Assembly: GCA_002694685.1 (NCBI GenBank)
Contig: NZMW01000002.1
Span: 1 to 64,000 of the forward strand
DNA: 64,000 nt
Source: Balneola sp.
GTDB lineage: Bacteria > Bacteroidota > Rhodothermia > Balneolales > Balneolaceae
Reading direction: 5' to 3'
Shown: one piece after another, positions 47,938-56,749 of the stretch
Layout of the letters: the number at the start of each line of letters is the position of its first letter
How positions within the stretch are numbered: the stretch's first letter is position 1
Notes under the pieces: generated by a model
Told to the model about the DNA's origin: nothing
Seen by the model: only the letters and a program-made list of their open reading frames with translations
The model's database searches: none
Program-made: the position numbers and the translations under genes

Positions 47938-48306
47938 ATGGAAGAAAAAACCTTGATAGATTATTCAAATGTGGAAGATTGTCCGGTTCGGCAGGTGCTT
48001 AATCGGTTTGGGGATAAATGGTCCACACTTGTCATCCTGGTTTTAGCTGAAAAGGGGGTACTTCGATTCAATGAGCTGAGTAAAACAATTGAAGATGTTT
48101 CCCAAAAAATGCTGACTACCACACTGCGGACACTGGAAGCGGATGGGTTGGTCCATCGAAAAGTATATCCTGAAGTGCCACCAAGGGTAGAATATAAATT
48201 GACTCCTTTAGCAGAAACACTGGTTCCCCATATTCAGCGGCTAACCGACTGGGCAAACGAAAACTTCGATGAGATTAAGCACGCCCGAAAAGCGTATGCG
48301 AAATAG
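47938..48306 (+). CDS. HxlR-family transcriptional regulator
   Basis: A 122-residue winged helix-turn-helix protein of the HxlR type: CPVRQVLNRFGDKWSTLVILVL, then RFNELSKTIEDVSQKMLTTTLRTLEADGLVHRKVYPEVPPRVEY. The Cys near residue 15 is conserved in redox-sensing members (QorR, YodB), so it may sense quinones or oxidants. It is divergent from the QOR2-like gene; the shared 144-bp region has two palindromes that could be its operators. It shares a bidirectional terminator zone with the aminotransferase. Confidence 0.92.
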   Translation: MEEKTLIDYSNVEDCPVRQVLNRFGDKWSTLVILVLAEKGVLRFNELSKTIEDVSQKMLTTTLRTLEADGLVHRKVYPEVPPRVEYKLTPLAETLVPHIQRLTDWANENFDEIKHARKAYAK

Positions 48307-48311
48307 ATTCA

Positions 48312-48345
48312 ACAAAAAAAGCCCTGCACGGTAAATGCAGGGCTT
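48312..48345. terminator. Bidirectional terminator between HxlR and aminotransferase genes
   Basis: AAGCCCTGCA and TGCAGGGCTT form a 10-bp stem around a 7-nt loop. A T7 run follows on the minus strand, and the hairpin also lies past the plus-strand HxlR stop (48306). It serves both converging genes. Confidence 0.9.
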
Positions 48346-48368
48346 AAATACATAAGAAAGAAGAGGGT

Positions 48369-49562
48369 TTATGAAAGGCTATCAAGTCCTTTTTCGAAGC
48401 GACTCATCGCCTCTTCCAGATCTTCCATGGAAGCAGCGTAACTTAAACGAACGCCGTTGGGTTCTCCAAATGCATCGCCGGGAACGAGTGCCAGTCCAAA
48501 CTCATCCAGCAGGTAAAGACATAAATCCGTAGAAGATCCAATGGTCGAACCATCCGGTTTTTTGGATCCGATGTAATGAGAGATATCCGGAAAAACGTAA
48601 AAGGCTCCACCGGGTGAGAAGCAACTTACTCCTTCAAAAGAGTTGAGTGTATCCACGAGGTAATCACGTCGTTTTTTGAATTCGGCACGCATGGTTTCTA
48701 CTTCATCCAGACTTCCATTGTAAGCAGCCTCACCGGCTTTCTGGGAAATAGAAGATGGAGCCGATGTCTCCTGACTCTGGATTTTAGAAACAGCACTTAC
48801 GATTTCATTCGAAGCAGCTAAATATCCAAGCCGCCAGCCGGTCATAGCAAATCCTTTAGAAAAACCGTTGATTAACAAAACGCGATCTTTTAGGTCAGGT
48901 GCTACGTTCAAAATGCTGACATGGTCGCCGTCAAAAACGATGTATTCATAAATTTCATCTGAAACAACATATACCTGAGGATGTTTTCTCAGCACCTCAG
49001 CAAGCCCTTCCAATTCTTTGGCCGTGTATTGCGCTCCGGTTGGATTAGATGGAGAGCATAAAATCAGCGCTTTGGTTTTATCAGTAATAGCTTCTTCTAA
49101 CTGCTCGGGGGTAAGTTTGAAATTATTTTCGAAAGAGGTCCTGATGGTCACAGACTCTCCCTCCGCAAGGCGAGTCATCTCAGGGTAGGAAACCCAATAG
49201 GGAGCAGGGATAATTACTTCATCACCGGGGTTAACCAACGCTAAAAGGCTGAAACCTACAGATTGTTTTGCTCCATTTGAGCAGATGATCTGGGAAGGAT
49301 CGTAATCCAGATTGTTATCTCTTTTGAGTTTCGCACAAATAGCTTCCCGCAATTCCGGTGTTCCGGGATTCATGGTATATCCGTGAAAGCCATCTTCAAT
49401 GGCTTTTATAGCAGCATCACAAATATGCTTAGGTGTTTTAAAATCAGGTTCGCCGGCGCTCAGGGAAATAATCGATTTTCCTTGTCGCTTAAGTTCTTTG
49501 GCTCGTCCGGTGACTTTTAAAGTTGCTGAAGGCTGTAAATTTTGTGCTCGTGTTGAGATCAT
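48369..49562 (-). CDS. Pyridoxal-phosphate aminotransferase (class I, AspC-like)
   Basis: A 397-residue fold-type I aminotransferase. Key segments are YTMNPGTPELREAI, the DEIYEYIVF segment, and NGFSKGFAMTGWRLGY, whose lysine forms the internal aldimine; a later SYAASMEDLEEAMSRFEKGL closes the protein. The whole sequence resembles thermophile/Bacteroidota aspartate or aromatic aminotransferases. It probably moves the amino group between Asp or aromatic amino acids and 2-oxoglutarate. It lies 85 nt downstream of coaD and ends in a shared terminator. Confidence 0.9.
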   Translation of the reverse strand: MISTRAQNLQPSATLKVTGRAKELKRQGKSIISLSAGEPDFKTPKHICDAAIKAIEDGFHGYTMNPGTPELREAICAKLKRDNNLDYDPSQIICSNGAKQSVGFSLLALVNPGDEVIIPAPYWVSYPEMTRLAEGESVTIRTSFENNFKLTPEQLEEAITDKTKALILCSPSNPTGAQYTAKELEGLAEVLRKHPQVYVVSDEIYEYIVFDGDHVSILNVAPDLKDRVLLINGFSKGFAMTGWRLGYLAASNEIVSAVSKIQSQETSAPSSISQKAGEAAYNGSLDEVETMRAEFKKRRDYLVDTLNSFEGVSCFSPGGAFYVFPDISHYIGSKKPDGSTIGSSTDLCLYLLDEFGLALVPGDAFGEPNGVRLSYAASMEDLEEAMSRFEKGLDSLS

Positions 49563-49647
49563 AAGTATTAAAAAATAGAAGTGAGAGTGAGTATGATGCC
49601 TTGTTGAATATAAAAGGCTTGACTAAAGAAAAGTAGGTCTATTCTAT

Positions 49648-50148
49648 TTAATCAGTCTTGTTCTTGAATTTTTCTGTGAGGGCATCGGCCACAAGAGTAG
49701 GTACAAAAGAGCTTAAATCACCACCCCAGTAGGCAACTTCCTTCACAATGGAGGCAGATATAAAGGTAAATTCCTCATCCGGCATCAGGAAAACGGTATC
49801 CACATTTGGAGCGAGTCGTTTGTTGGTCAAGGCCATTCGGAACTCATATTCAAAATCTGAAATCTGCCGAACCCCACGGACTAAAGTATCCGCATTCATT
49901 TTCTGAGCGTGATCGACCAATAGCCCGGTAAACTGCTTTACAGCCACATTTTTGCCCCATATTTTATCTGCGATACAGGCCTTTATCAGTTTAACCCGTT
50001 CTTCCCCGGAGAAAACGGCATCTTTCTTTTTATTGACGGCTACAGTGATAATCACATGGTCAAAGAGATTGGTAGCACGCTCAAGAATATCGAGGTGACC
50101 GTTTGTGATGGGATCGAAAGACCCGGGATATAAAGCAATTGTTTTCAT
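49648..50148 (-). CDS. coaD: Phosphopantetheine adenylyltransferase
   Basis: A 166-residue enzyme that transfers AMP from ATP to 4'-phosphopantetheine, the fourth step of coenzyme A synthesis. The HxGH-type active site is in YPGSFDPITNGHLDILERA, with later VRGVRQISDFEYEFRMA and the ISAS(I/x)VKEVA segment. The length is normal (about 160). It starts 9 nt after the rsmD stop, the same order as in other Bacteroidota. Confidence 0.96.
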   Translation of the reverse strand: MKTIALYPGSFDPITNGHLDILERATNLFDHVIITVAVNKKKDAVFSGEERVKLIKACIADKIWGKNVAVKQFTGLLVDHAQKMNADTLVRGVRQISDFEYEFRMALTNKRLAPNVDTVFLMPDEEFTFISASIVKEVAYWGGDLSSFVPTLVADALTEKFKNKTD

Positions 50149-50157
50149 AGGCTTGAT

Positions 50158-50712
50158 TTAATCTGAATCTACCGGATGCTTTTGAAAGATGCTAACAATG
50201 GTTCGCCCGTATGCTTTAGAGAATGTGCAGTTGGGATGATCCGTGAAATCCTTGTACTTATCATGCTCAAGGAACAGCCAGCCTTCATCCGTTAGCCAGT
50301 TGTTGCCCAAAATTTGATCGATAAGTTCGTCCATAAGTGGAAAGTCATACGGAGGGTCACAAAAAATAAAATGGTTGGGTGTGGCCATTCCGTTTAAATA
50401 GCGCAGTGCATCTGAACAGACAATTCGCATTTGGTTATCTATCTCGAACTGTTTGGCCGTTTTCTCAATCTGCTTCACATTATCCGGGTCTAACTCTACA
50501 GCAGTAACATGCTTTGCTCCTCGGGATATAGCTTCAAAACCAAGGTTTCCTGATCCAGCAAAAAGATCCAGAATAATAGTCCCTTCCATAAAAACCCGGG
50601 CTTCAATCAGGTTGAAGATGCTTTCTTTGGTCCGATCGGTAGTAGGGCGGACGTCCAGTCCTTTGGGAATGTTGAAGTGTCGACCTTTAAGTTTGCCTGT
50701 TATTATCCGCAT
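50158..50712 (-). CDS. rsmD: 16S rRNA (guanine966-N2)-methyltransferase
   Basis: A 184-residue SAM-dependent methyltransferase that methylates G966 of 16S rRNA. Start MRIITGKLKGRHFNIPKG, cofactor site LDLFAGSGNLGFEAISRGA, and catalytic FCDPPY (the NPPY-type motif). It forms an operon with coaD. Upstream of it a nested palindromic repeat separates it from the DUF3822 gene. Confidence 0.95.
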   Translation of the reverse strand: MRIITGKLKGRHFNIPKGLDVRPTTDRTKESIFNLIEARVFMEGTIILDLFAGSGNLGFEAISRGAKHVTAVELDPDNVKQIEKTAKQFEIDNQMRIVCSDALRYLNGMATPNHFIFCDPPYDFPLMDELIDQILGNNWLTDEGWLFLEHDKYKDFTDHPNCTFSKAYGRTIVSIFQKHPVDSD

Positions 50713-50759
50713 GGCGGAGTGATTTTTAAAATTTTAGGTGATAATGAATTGATGTTCAA

Positions 50760-50914
50760 TTGTCATCCTGAGCGCTTAGTAATATAACGTAAGTATGGAT
50801 TTCAACCGCGAAGGATCTCAATGCCAAAAAATACCAATGCTGTAAGTTAGAACTTGAGACTCTTCGCGGCCAACTTACTAATCAAATAATAACTCCGGGC
50901 GCTCAGAGTGACAA
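50760..50914. repeat. Nested palindromic intergenic repeat (REP/MITE-like)
   Basis: Outer arms TTGTCATCCTGAGCGC (50760-50775) and GCGCTCAGAGTGACAA (50899-50914), and inner arms CCGCGAAGGATCTCAA and TTGAGACTCTTCGCGG around 50806-50869, form a double-stem structure about 155 bp long. TGTCATCCTGAGCG repeats of this kind are scattered intergenic elements in Bacteroidota and relatives. No reading frame is inside. It splits rsmD from the DUF3822 gene. Confidence 0.85.
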
Positions 50915-50981
50915 AAATAAATTTACGTCGAATTAGCTCAAAAATAACATTTAAAACTGAGCATTTAGAATTCCCGAAGGG

Positions 50982-51842
50982 CTAAAAATCGAGGCTCAGT
51001 AGAATAGCAGGAAAAGCAGCGGCTAGATCAAACCCATATGTTTCTTCTTCAGCCTGTACACCAATGGTCTCTAACGAATTTAGCTTGGTGATTTCAGCTG
51101 AATCATCCCAAAAACCCTGAAGCGCCTGTTCCACTTCATGGCACTGGTGCCCAAAGAGGTAGATCGTTTCATGAATGCCACGCATCCAGCTGGAGTTTGC
51201 AGAGTGTTGTAGCCAGTGATAAGGCAAGTCTTCGGCTTGATCGAACGAGATATAGGTAGCGGCTCTGAATTTTCCGAGAAGAAAGCTCGTGATTGAAATG
51301 ACATTTTCATGACAGCCAATCATTAAAAAAGAACCGCCTGGTTTGGCAAAAGCTGACCATTTTTGTGCCATCTCGAAGTCACTGCTAAAGTCTGTGGTAG
51401 CAACCTGAGTGGTAAGCTCGTCAAAACCAGTCATTAAATTTCTTCGGCGAACGGATAAAAATCTGTACTCATTATTATGAAGTCCGTGCCAGGTAGGTTC
51501 GATATGTTCACGTTCAACACCCTTCATTAAAATGGCGAGGTGATCTTCACGTTCATCAGCATTATCATAAACTACTTTAGGGAAAACCGTCCAGCATTCA
51601 TGGGCAGGGTGAGTCAGTGCCCGTACCGACTTAATGTTATGATCGGTTCGAAATCGGTCAAAAGTGGAAAGGATGTGCGGGAAATGATCTTCTTGCTGGC
51701 GGGTAATAGCTTCAATAACATTGAAATTAAAATCAAATGAGCCAATACGAAAAAGGTGCTTGTCGTTTTCCGGATCATTGATCGAGTAGAAAAGGCGATC
51801 CGAAAAAAAACAAACACCTAAATTTGCAGAAGCGTCATCCAT
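50982..51842 (-). CDS. DUF3822-family protein
   Basis: A 286-residue cytoplasmic protein of the DUF3822 family, typically found next to rsmD and coaD in Bacteroidota. The sequence has an actin/ASKHA-like feel (NLGVCFFSDRLFYSIND, later SFLMIGCHENVISITSF) but no clear catalytic motif. Role unknown; a link to pantetheine or ribosome metabolism has been guessed from the gene order only. Its ATG overlaps the stop of the upstream gene (TAATG), so they are coupled. Confidence 0.75.
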   Translation of the reverse strand: MDDASANLGVCFFSDRLFYSINDPENDKHLFRIGSFDFNFNVIEAITRQQEDHFPHILSTFDRFRTDHNIKSVRALTHPAHECWTVFPKVVYDNADEREDHLAILMKGVEREHIEPTWHGLHNNEYRFLSVRRRNLMTGFDELTTQVATTDFSSDFEMAQKWSAFAKPGGSFLMIGCHENVISITSFLLGKFRAATYISFDQAEDLPYHWLQHSANSSWMRGIHETIYLFGHQCHEVEQALQGFWDDSAEITKLNSLETIGVQAEEETYGFDLAAAFPAILLSLDF

Positions 51843-52315
51843 TAATTCCAGTTTGGAGCATTTCTCATCGTTGTACGCTCAAGACTACCAACTGCATCAT
51901 TAGAACCGGGATCTTCCAACAAGTAAATTTGAGGACGCAAAGTATCATTAAGGGCGTACTCAAATCTTGGGTATGGAGCTCGAGGGGAATAAACCAACGA
52001 GTCTGGATTAAAAGTATCAAAGGTAGTTCCATACAAAGAATCACCCATTGCAATCATGAGAGAATCTGTTTTCAAGAATTTAATCAAGCTATCAAGTCCT
52101 CCTTCTGTAGGGGGGAAAGTTTCGTTTTGAGCTTCGTACTGGATAAGAGCATCTTTGGTGTCTAGCATTCGCTGGCGAACTTTCTCAGTTAAAGCTTCCC
52201 GCTCCAGCACTTCCTGATAAGGCGTTACCAATGAATCATACAAATAATAAGTAAGACCAAGGATTATGATTCCAAGTACAACGGTAAGAATTTTATTACG
52301 CGATTCAATGTCCAT
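51842..52315 (-). CDS. Unknown membrane-anchored 157-residue protein
   Basis: I do not recognise a named family. An N-terminal membrane helix (about 9-27) is followed by a helical then beta-rich extracytoplasmic domain with Pro/Tyr-rich segments (SPRAPYPRFEYALND). It is translated together with the DUF3822 gene downstream (TAATG overlap). It may be an envelope partner of that protein. It diverges from the MATE gene. Confidence 0.7.
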   Translation of the reverse strand: MDIESRNKILTVVLGIIILGLTYYLYDSLVTPYQEVLEREALTEKVRQRMLDTKDALIQYEAQNETFPPTEGGLDSLIKFLKTDSLMIAMGDSLYGTTFDTFNPDSLVYSPRAPYPRFEYALNDTLRPQIYLLEDPGSNDAVGSLERTTMRNAPNWN

Positions 52316-52490
52316 GTGAAAAGCAAATGAGTTAATTAATTAAGTTTATATCCCAATAAAAAATAGGAGAAAGAAAATACATGCACACCCATAGATATGC
52401 AACTTTCCCCACCATGGAAAATATGAATTCATAATTCTTTTTCAGGCCTTATTTTCAGGTCGCTAATTTTAATCCCTAAAACCTCCTTTT

Positions 52491-53786
52491 TTGAACCGGC
52501 AAATACTTCGCCTCGCCATTCCAAACATCATAAGTAACCTGTCGGTGCCACTACTTGGAGCTGTAGATACAGCGGTTGTCGGGCGCCTTGAACACGTTTA
52601 CTATCTGGGAGCCATTGCAGTAGGGAGTATCATATTTGACTTTATTTTTTGGGGATTTGGGTTTCTGAGAATGGGGACCACCGGTATGGTTGCGCAGGCT
52701 TATGGCGCACAACAAGAGCGAAAAACACGGATTATTTTATTTCGCGTGCTACTGGTAGCAGGGGTGAGCAGTTTGGTTATTCTATTAATTCAGTACCCGC
52801 TGATAGAGGCTTCGCTTTACCTGGTCAATGCTTCACCAGAAGTTGAGGAATACACACGGCTCTATTATCACATCCGAATTTTTGCTGCACCGGCAACGCT
52901 GGCTTTGTTTGGGTTAAATGGATGGTTCCTTGGAATGCAGAATTCTACCTACCCTATGATCATCACCATTTTCTTAAACATTGTAAATATAATCCTGAAT
53001 CTGATTTTTGTGTTCCGGTTTGACATGACCGTTGATGGCGTTGCAACGGGAAGTTTGGTGGCCAGTTTTCTGGCACTTGGGCTGGCTCTGTTCCTTTACA
53101 ACAAAAAATATGGCGGGGTGAAGTTGAATATAAAATGGGATGAACTGATTGAAGCCGAAGAGCTGAAAAAATTCTTCTCCGTCAATCGCGACATTGTAAT
53201 ACGGACCTTGTGCCTCATTTTCTCCTATGCATTTTTTACGGCAAAGTCGGCAGAAATGGGGGATGTGGTACTGGCTGCAAATACCATATTACTGCAAATG
53301 TGGTACATCAGTTCTTACGGGACGGATGGGTTTGCATATGCTGCCGAAAGTTTAGTGGGTCGATTCAAGGGTGCCGGCGACAAAGAAAAGCTAAAAAGCG
53401 CTGTGGTCGCCAACATGTTTTGGGGATTGGGGCTCGGTGTTTTGGGAACGGTAAGCTATGCTATTTTTGATGCCGAAATTATTTCACTATTCACAGATAA
53501 AGAAAATGTGGTAGCCGTTGCTATGACGGTTGTGATCTGGTTGATTGTGGCTCCGGTAGTAAACAGTGTTTGTTTTATCTGGGATGGGGTCTATATAGGT
53601 GCAACCGCAACGGGTGCAATGCGAAACTCGATGATAGTGGCAACTATATTGGTATTTATTCCGGTTTATTACATCAGTGAACCGTTTGTGGGAATTCATG
53701 CGTTATGGATGGCGATGACGGCTTTTATGATAGCGCGAGGAGTAATTTTATCCATGTATGCGCCTTCACGAATTTTTAACAGCTAA
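52491..53786 (+). CDS. MATE-family efflux transporter (DinF-like)
   Basis: A 431-residue MATE exporter with 12 membrane helices. The N-terminus (LRLAIPNIISNLSVPLLGAVDTAVVGRLEHVYYLGAIAVG) and the GMVAQAYGAQ segment are diagnostic of the DinF subgroup. It should export cationic drugs or metabolites using Na+ or H+. The start is a TTG at 52491, chosen because the family N-terminus begins right there and no ATG lies upstream in frame; there is no good ribosome site. Confidence 0.9.
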   Translation: MNRQILRLAIPNIISNLSVPLLGAVDTAVVGRLEHVYYLGAIAVGSIIFDFIFWGFGFLRMGTTGMVAQAYGAQQERKTRIILFRVLLVAGVSSLVILLIQYPLIEASLYLVNASPEVEEYTRLYYHIRIFAAPATLALFGLNGWFLGMQNSTYPMIITIFLNIVNIILNLIFVFRFDMTVDGVATGSLVASFLALGLALFLYNKKYGGVKLNIKWDELIEAEELKKFFSVNRDIVIRTLCLIFSYAFFTAKSAEMGDVVLAANTILLQMWYISSYGTDGFAYAAESLVGRFKGAGDKEKLKSAVVANMFWGLGLGVLGTVSYAIFDAEIISLFTDKENVVAVAMTVVIWLIVAPVVNSVCFIWDGVYIGATATGAMRNSMIVATILVFIPVYYISEPFVGIHALWMAMTAFMIARGVILSMYAPSRIFNS

Positions 53787-53797
53787 GACAGTTGCAA

Positions 53798-54721
53798 ATG
53801 GACATCCTTAAAAAGGCAGGGCAAACACTGCTTAAAGCCATTAATTCTTTTATTGAAGACAACGGTTTTCAATATAGCGCAGCTGTTTCTTTTTATACGT
53901 TATTCTCATTAGCTCCAATCATAATGATTGCTGCCTACCTCGCCGGTTTTTTTATTGGGGATGCGGGCGTATTAAGAGAACTAACCAGTTTCCTTGATGA
54001 GGCCGTAGGAGAGGAAAGCAGGGAAGCTGTTTTGCTGTTGGTAGAAACAGTTCAGACAGACAGCCAGAACAAATTCTATTTCATTATCAGTATTCTATTT
54101 CTGATAATCTCAGCGACTACCGTTTTCATACAGTTTAAAGATTCATTCAACAGAATATTTAAGGTCGTAGCCAAGCCCGAGGTGGCGTTTTCAAAGATAC
54201 TGATAGACCGTGTAATGGCTTTTGGTATGATTTTGCTACTCGGTGTTGCAATGATTGTCTCTCTGATATTAGACTCTCTTTTAGCCGCCCTTTTTGATTT
54301 GCTGCTCGCAAACTTTGAATCTGCACAGCTTTTCTTTGTGGGCCTTGGCAGCAATTTGTTGACCTTGTTTATGATCTTTTTCGCTGTTTTAATGATGTTC
54401 TATATCCTTCCGGATGTTAAAATGAGATGGAAGCCACTGATATATGGGAGTCTCATAACCACCTTTTTATTAGTGATAGGGAAGTTTGGTGTCGGGATGA
54501 TTATCGGGAACAGTTCTCTGAATAAGCTTACCGGGGCATCATCCTCTGTTATCATTTTAATGTTGTGGGTGTACTATTCCAGTATTATCGTATTTTTTGG
54601 TATTGAATTGGTGAAGGCTCTCGCTGAAGCAGCTCAAGGTGAGATTAAGGCAAATCGGTTTGCCAGAAAAATTAAGATGGTTGAAATGTCCGCAAACAAA
54701 AAGAAGTCGAAAGAATCATGA
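53798..54721 (+). CDS. YihY/BrkB-family membrane protein
   Basis: A 307-residue inner-membrane protein with about six helices. The family core is visible: GFQYSAAVSFYTLFSLAPIIMIAAYLAGF, FKDSFNRIFKV and SSVIILMLWVYYSSIIVFFGIELVKA. YihY/BrkB proteins are often linked to serum resistance or to transport, but their function is uncertain. I use the ATG at 53798 over a TTG two codons earlier. It overlaps the SixA-like gene by 4 nt and follows the MATE gene by 11 nt, so three genes may form one operon. Confidence 0.88.
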   Translation: MDILKKAGQTLLKAINSFIEDNGFQYSAAVSFYTLFSLAPIIMIAAYLAGFFIGDAGVLRELTSFLDEAVGEESREAVLLLVETVQTDSQNKFYFIISILFLIISATTVFIQFKDSFNRIFKVVAKPEVAFSKILIDRVMAFGMILLLGVAMIVSLILDSLLAALFDLLLANFESAQLFFVGLGSNLLTLFMIFFAVLMMFYILPDVKMRWKPLIYGSLITTFLLVIGKFGVGMIIGNSSLNKLTGASSSVIILMLWVYYSSIIVFFGIELVKALAEAAQGEIKANRFARKIKMVEMSANKKKSKES

Positions 54722-55227
54722 AACAGATATTACTGTTGAGACACGCCAAATCCAATTGGGACAATCCCGACTTAAAAGACTTTGACCGGCCACTTGCCAA
54801 GCGGGGGCTCGAAGATGCTCCGCGAATGGGAAAGTTTATCCGAAAGGCTAAATATAAGCCGGGAATCATTATATCGTCTCCTGCTCAGCGAGCTAAAGAA
54901 ACAACGGAGTTGGTCGCAGAAGGTGCAAAGATAGATGACCAAAGTATAAGCTGGAACGAAGATCTTTATTTTGGTTCCGTCCAGGATTACTTATCAGCTA
55001 TACAAACCGCCTCGGACGATTTCGAACGAATTATGTTAGTCGGCCATAACCCATTGATGGAAAATACGGCCGGGGTTTTAGCCGGTGCACACCAAAAAAT
55101 AGCGTTAAGAATGCCAACGGCTGCTTTAGTCTGTCTCGAAAGTTTTGCGGATACCTGGGAAACGATCGCTCCGGGAACGTGCCAAATCAAATGGATGATG
55201 ATCCCAAAAGTCTTGAAGAAATTATAG
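54718..55227 (+). CDS. SixA-like histidine phosphatase
   Basis: A 169-residue phosphatase of the histidine-phosphatase superfamily. The catalytic RH is in LLLRHAKSNWDNPDLKDFDRPLAKRG, a partner His lies in MLVGHNPLMENTAG, and the order matches SixA-type proteins. It probably removes phosphate from a phosphohistidine protein or a small molecule; the substrate is not known. The start overlaps the YihY stop (ATGA). Confidence 0.9.
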   Translation: MKQILLLRHAKSNWDNPDLKDFDRPLAKRGLEDAPRMGKFIRKAKYKPGIIISSPAQRAKETTELVAEGAKIDDQSISWNEDLYFGSVQDYLSAIQTASDDFERIMLVGHNPLMENTAGVLAGAHQKIALRMPTAALVCLESFADTWETIAPGTCQIKWMMIPKVLKKL

Positions 55228-55228
55228 T

Positions 55229-55302
55229 GGTAAGGTGATAGGCTTTAGGTGTTAGGACAAGAAATTCTCTAACACCTTGAGCCTAAAACCTTACACCTTA
55301 CA
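55229..55302. repeat. Imperfect intergenic inverted repeat
   Basis: GTAAGGTG...AGGTGTTAG on the left pairs with CTAACACCT...CACCTTAC on the right, with AGGCT/AGCCT in between, across a 13-nt loop. It begins just past the SixA-like gene stop. No T-run follows, so it may be a mobile or REP-type repeat rather than a terminator. Confidence 0.6.
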
Positions 55303-55355
55303 TTCAAATTTTATTATATTGACCCAGCTTAAAATTCAACCCACATAAACAGCAG

Positions 55356-55706
55356 ATGCAATACCAACAAAATTTTTTCTATCTCTGCAAAACTCCTTTA
55401 AGTGCTGAAGGACCCGAGCATGTTGAAATTGTAACCCGAGCCGAAGACAGCGAAGACTTCCCCCGTGTTTTTCAGGAATTTGAAGAAAAGCGCTCGCATG
55501 CTTTTAATGACGACAAAATTTACAGTGTAGTACGAGCTGACGATATTTACGAGCTTATCCGTACCAACACTGAAAACAGTGCAAAAGAATTGGCTTACGA
55601 AAAGGCCGAACAAGAAATTATTACCAACCTCCAGCATCGCGTAATGCAAGACGGTGATGCCAATGCTAAAGGCATTCTTAAAGAGGTGTATGGTATAGAG
55701 GAGTAA
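55356..55706 (+). CDS. Unknown 116-residue protein
   Basis: I do not recognise the family. The product is soluble, acidic and mostly helical in its C-terminal half (ELAYEKAEQEIITNLQHRVM), without signal peptide or metal-binding motif. It is a single plus-strand gene between the palindromic repeat at 55229 and a strong terminator. It could be a small cytoplasmic regulator, but nothing supports a specific role. Confidence 0.65.
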   Translation: MQYQQNFFYLCKTPLSAEGPEHVEIVTRAEDSEDFPRVFQEFEEKRSHAFNDDKIYSVVRADDIYELIRTNTENSAKELAYEKAEQEIITNLQHRVMQDGDANAKGILKEVYGIEE

Positions 55707-55734
55707 AAGAGCCTCATTCTCCAGTTTACTGATC

Positions 55735-55769
55735 AATCCCGCATGCTAACCAGTGTGCGGGATTTTTTT
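55735..55769 (+). terminator. Terminator after the 116-residue gene
   Basis: ATCCCGCA and TGCGGGAT form a stem with a 14-nt loop, followed by seven T. It lies 29 nt past the stop at 55706. Confidence 0.9.
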
Positions 55770-55891
55770 GTGATAGGTATCCTCAATCAGCCTGATTGTA
55801 AATCCATTCAAGTATGAGCTTTAAGGTTGGAACATAACCGCTCCAGATTTGTTATGATAGGTGAAGATAAACAAAGCTAAACCATCAAATT

Positions 55892-56395
55892 ATGGATATA
55901 GCAACACTAAACGGAGTATCAGATATGAAAGTGAATATTGGAATTTCAGAAGAGCACAGAGAAAAGATCGCAGAAGGATTATCGAAGGTTTTGGCCGACT
56001 CTTATCTCTTGTATTTAAAGACCCATAATTATCACTGGAATGTGACTGGTGAATTATTTCATCAGCTGCATGAGCAATTTGAAGAGCAGTACACTGAATT
56101 GGCAGAAGCTATTGATGAAATTGCAGAACGCATCCGTGCATTAGGATTCAGAGCACCGGGATCGTTCAAAGAATTCAACGAAATAACTTCTATTGAAGAG
56201 GATACAGATCGTCCCAAAGCCAAAGAAATGGTGAAGCGACTCACAGAAGCAAACGAACAGGTAATCCGCACAGCACGAGAAGCTCTGGGACCTGCCAATG
56301 TCGCAGACGATGAATCTACCATAGATTTACTGACCGAAAGATTAACCGTCCATTCTAAAACAGCATGGATGCTTAGAAGTCATTTAGAAGATTAA
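55892..56395 (+). CDS. dps: Dps-family ferritin-like DNA-protection protein
   Basis: A 167-residue Dps/miniferritin. Ferroxidase residues are in the conserved LKTHNYHWNVTGELFHQLHEQFEEQY...ELAEAIDEIAERIRALG segment. It oxidises and stores iron and protects DNA from peroxide; the 12-mer assembles in the cytoplasm. The ATG at 55892 gives the extended form; the ATG at 55925 (MKVNIGISEEHR) has GGAG at 8 nt and gives a 156-residue protein closer to the family start, so it may be the true one. It heads a stress-related group with CsbD and an MscS channel. Confidence 0.92.
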   Translation: MDIATLNGVSDMKVNIGISEEHREKIAEGLSKVLADSYLLYLKTHNYHWNVTGELFHQLHEQFEEQYTELAEAIDEIAERIRALGFRAPGSFKEFNEITSIEEDTDRPKAKEMVKRLTEANEQVIRTAREALGPANVADDESTIDLLTERLTVHSKTAWMLRSHLED

Positions 56396-56433
56396 ATAGC
56401 AATCGCTTAATCTGAATTAAAAGAGAGAACATT

Positions 56434-56619
56434 ATGAATGATTTAACAATAAAGGGTACCTGGAACGAAGTAAAGGGAAAACTAAAACAAAAATACTCAG
56501 AGTTAACAGACGATGATTTAGCTTTTACAGAAGGTAAAGAAGATGAGCTGTTAGGCCGTCTTCAAAATAAGCTCGGTAAAACTAAAGACGAGATTAAGAA
56601 AGAGCTGGCAGAGCTGTAG
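56434..56619 (+). CDS. CsbD-family stress protein
   Basis: A 61-residue acidic, helical protein of the CsbD family ([20 protein letters not shown], then [18 protein letters not shown]). CsbD proteins are made under general stress; their molecular role is unclear. AGAGAG lies about 8 nt before the start. It lies 38 nt after dps, so the two probably share a transcript, and it is followed by a terminator. Confidence 0.9.
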   Translation: MNDLTIKGTWNEVKGKLKQKYSELTDDDLAFTEGKEDELLGRLQNKLGKTKDEIKKELAEL

Positions 56620-56640
56620 AAGCAGATATTTATAGAATTG

Positions 56641-56669
56641 AAAGGGAAGGTTAACGCCTTCCCTTTTTT
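56641..56669 (+). terminator. Terminator after the CsbD gene
   Basis: AAAGGGAAGG and CCTTCCCTTT form a 10-bp stem around TTAACG, followed by TTTTT. It ends the dps-csbD transcript. Confidence 0.92.
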
Positions 56670-56749
56670 ATGAATTGAGCGAATATGGTACTACTTTAAG
56701 GCTCGATAATTTTCGCAGTTAATAATTTTAAAATAGATAGGAAATAAAC

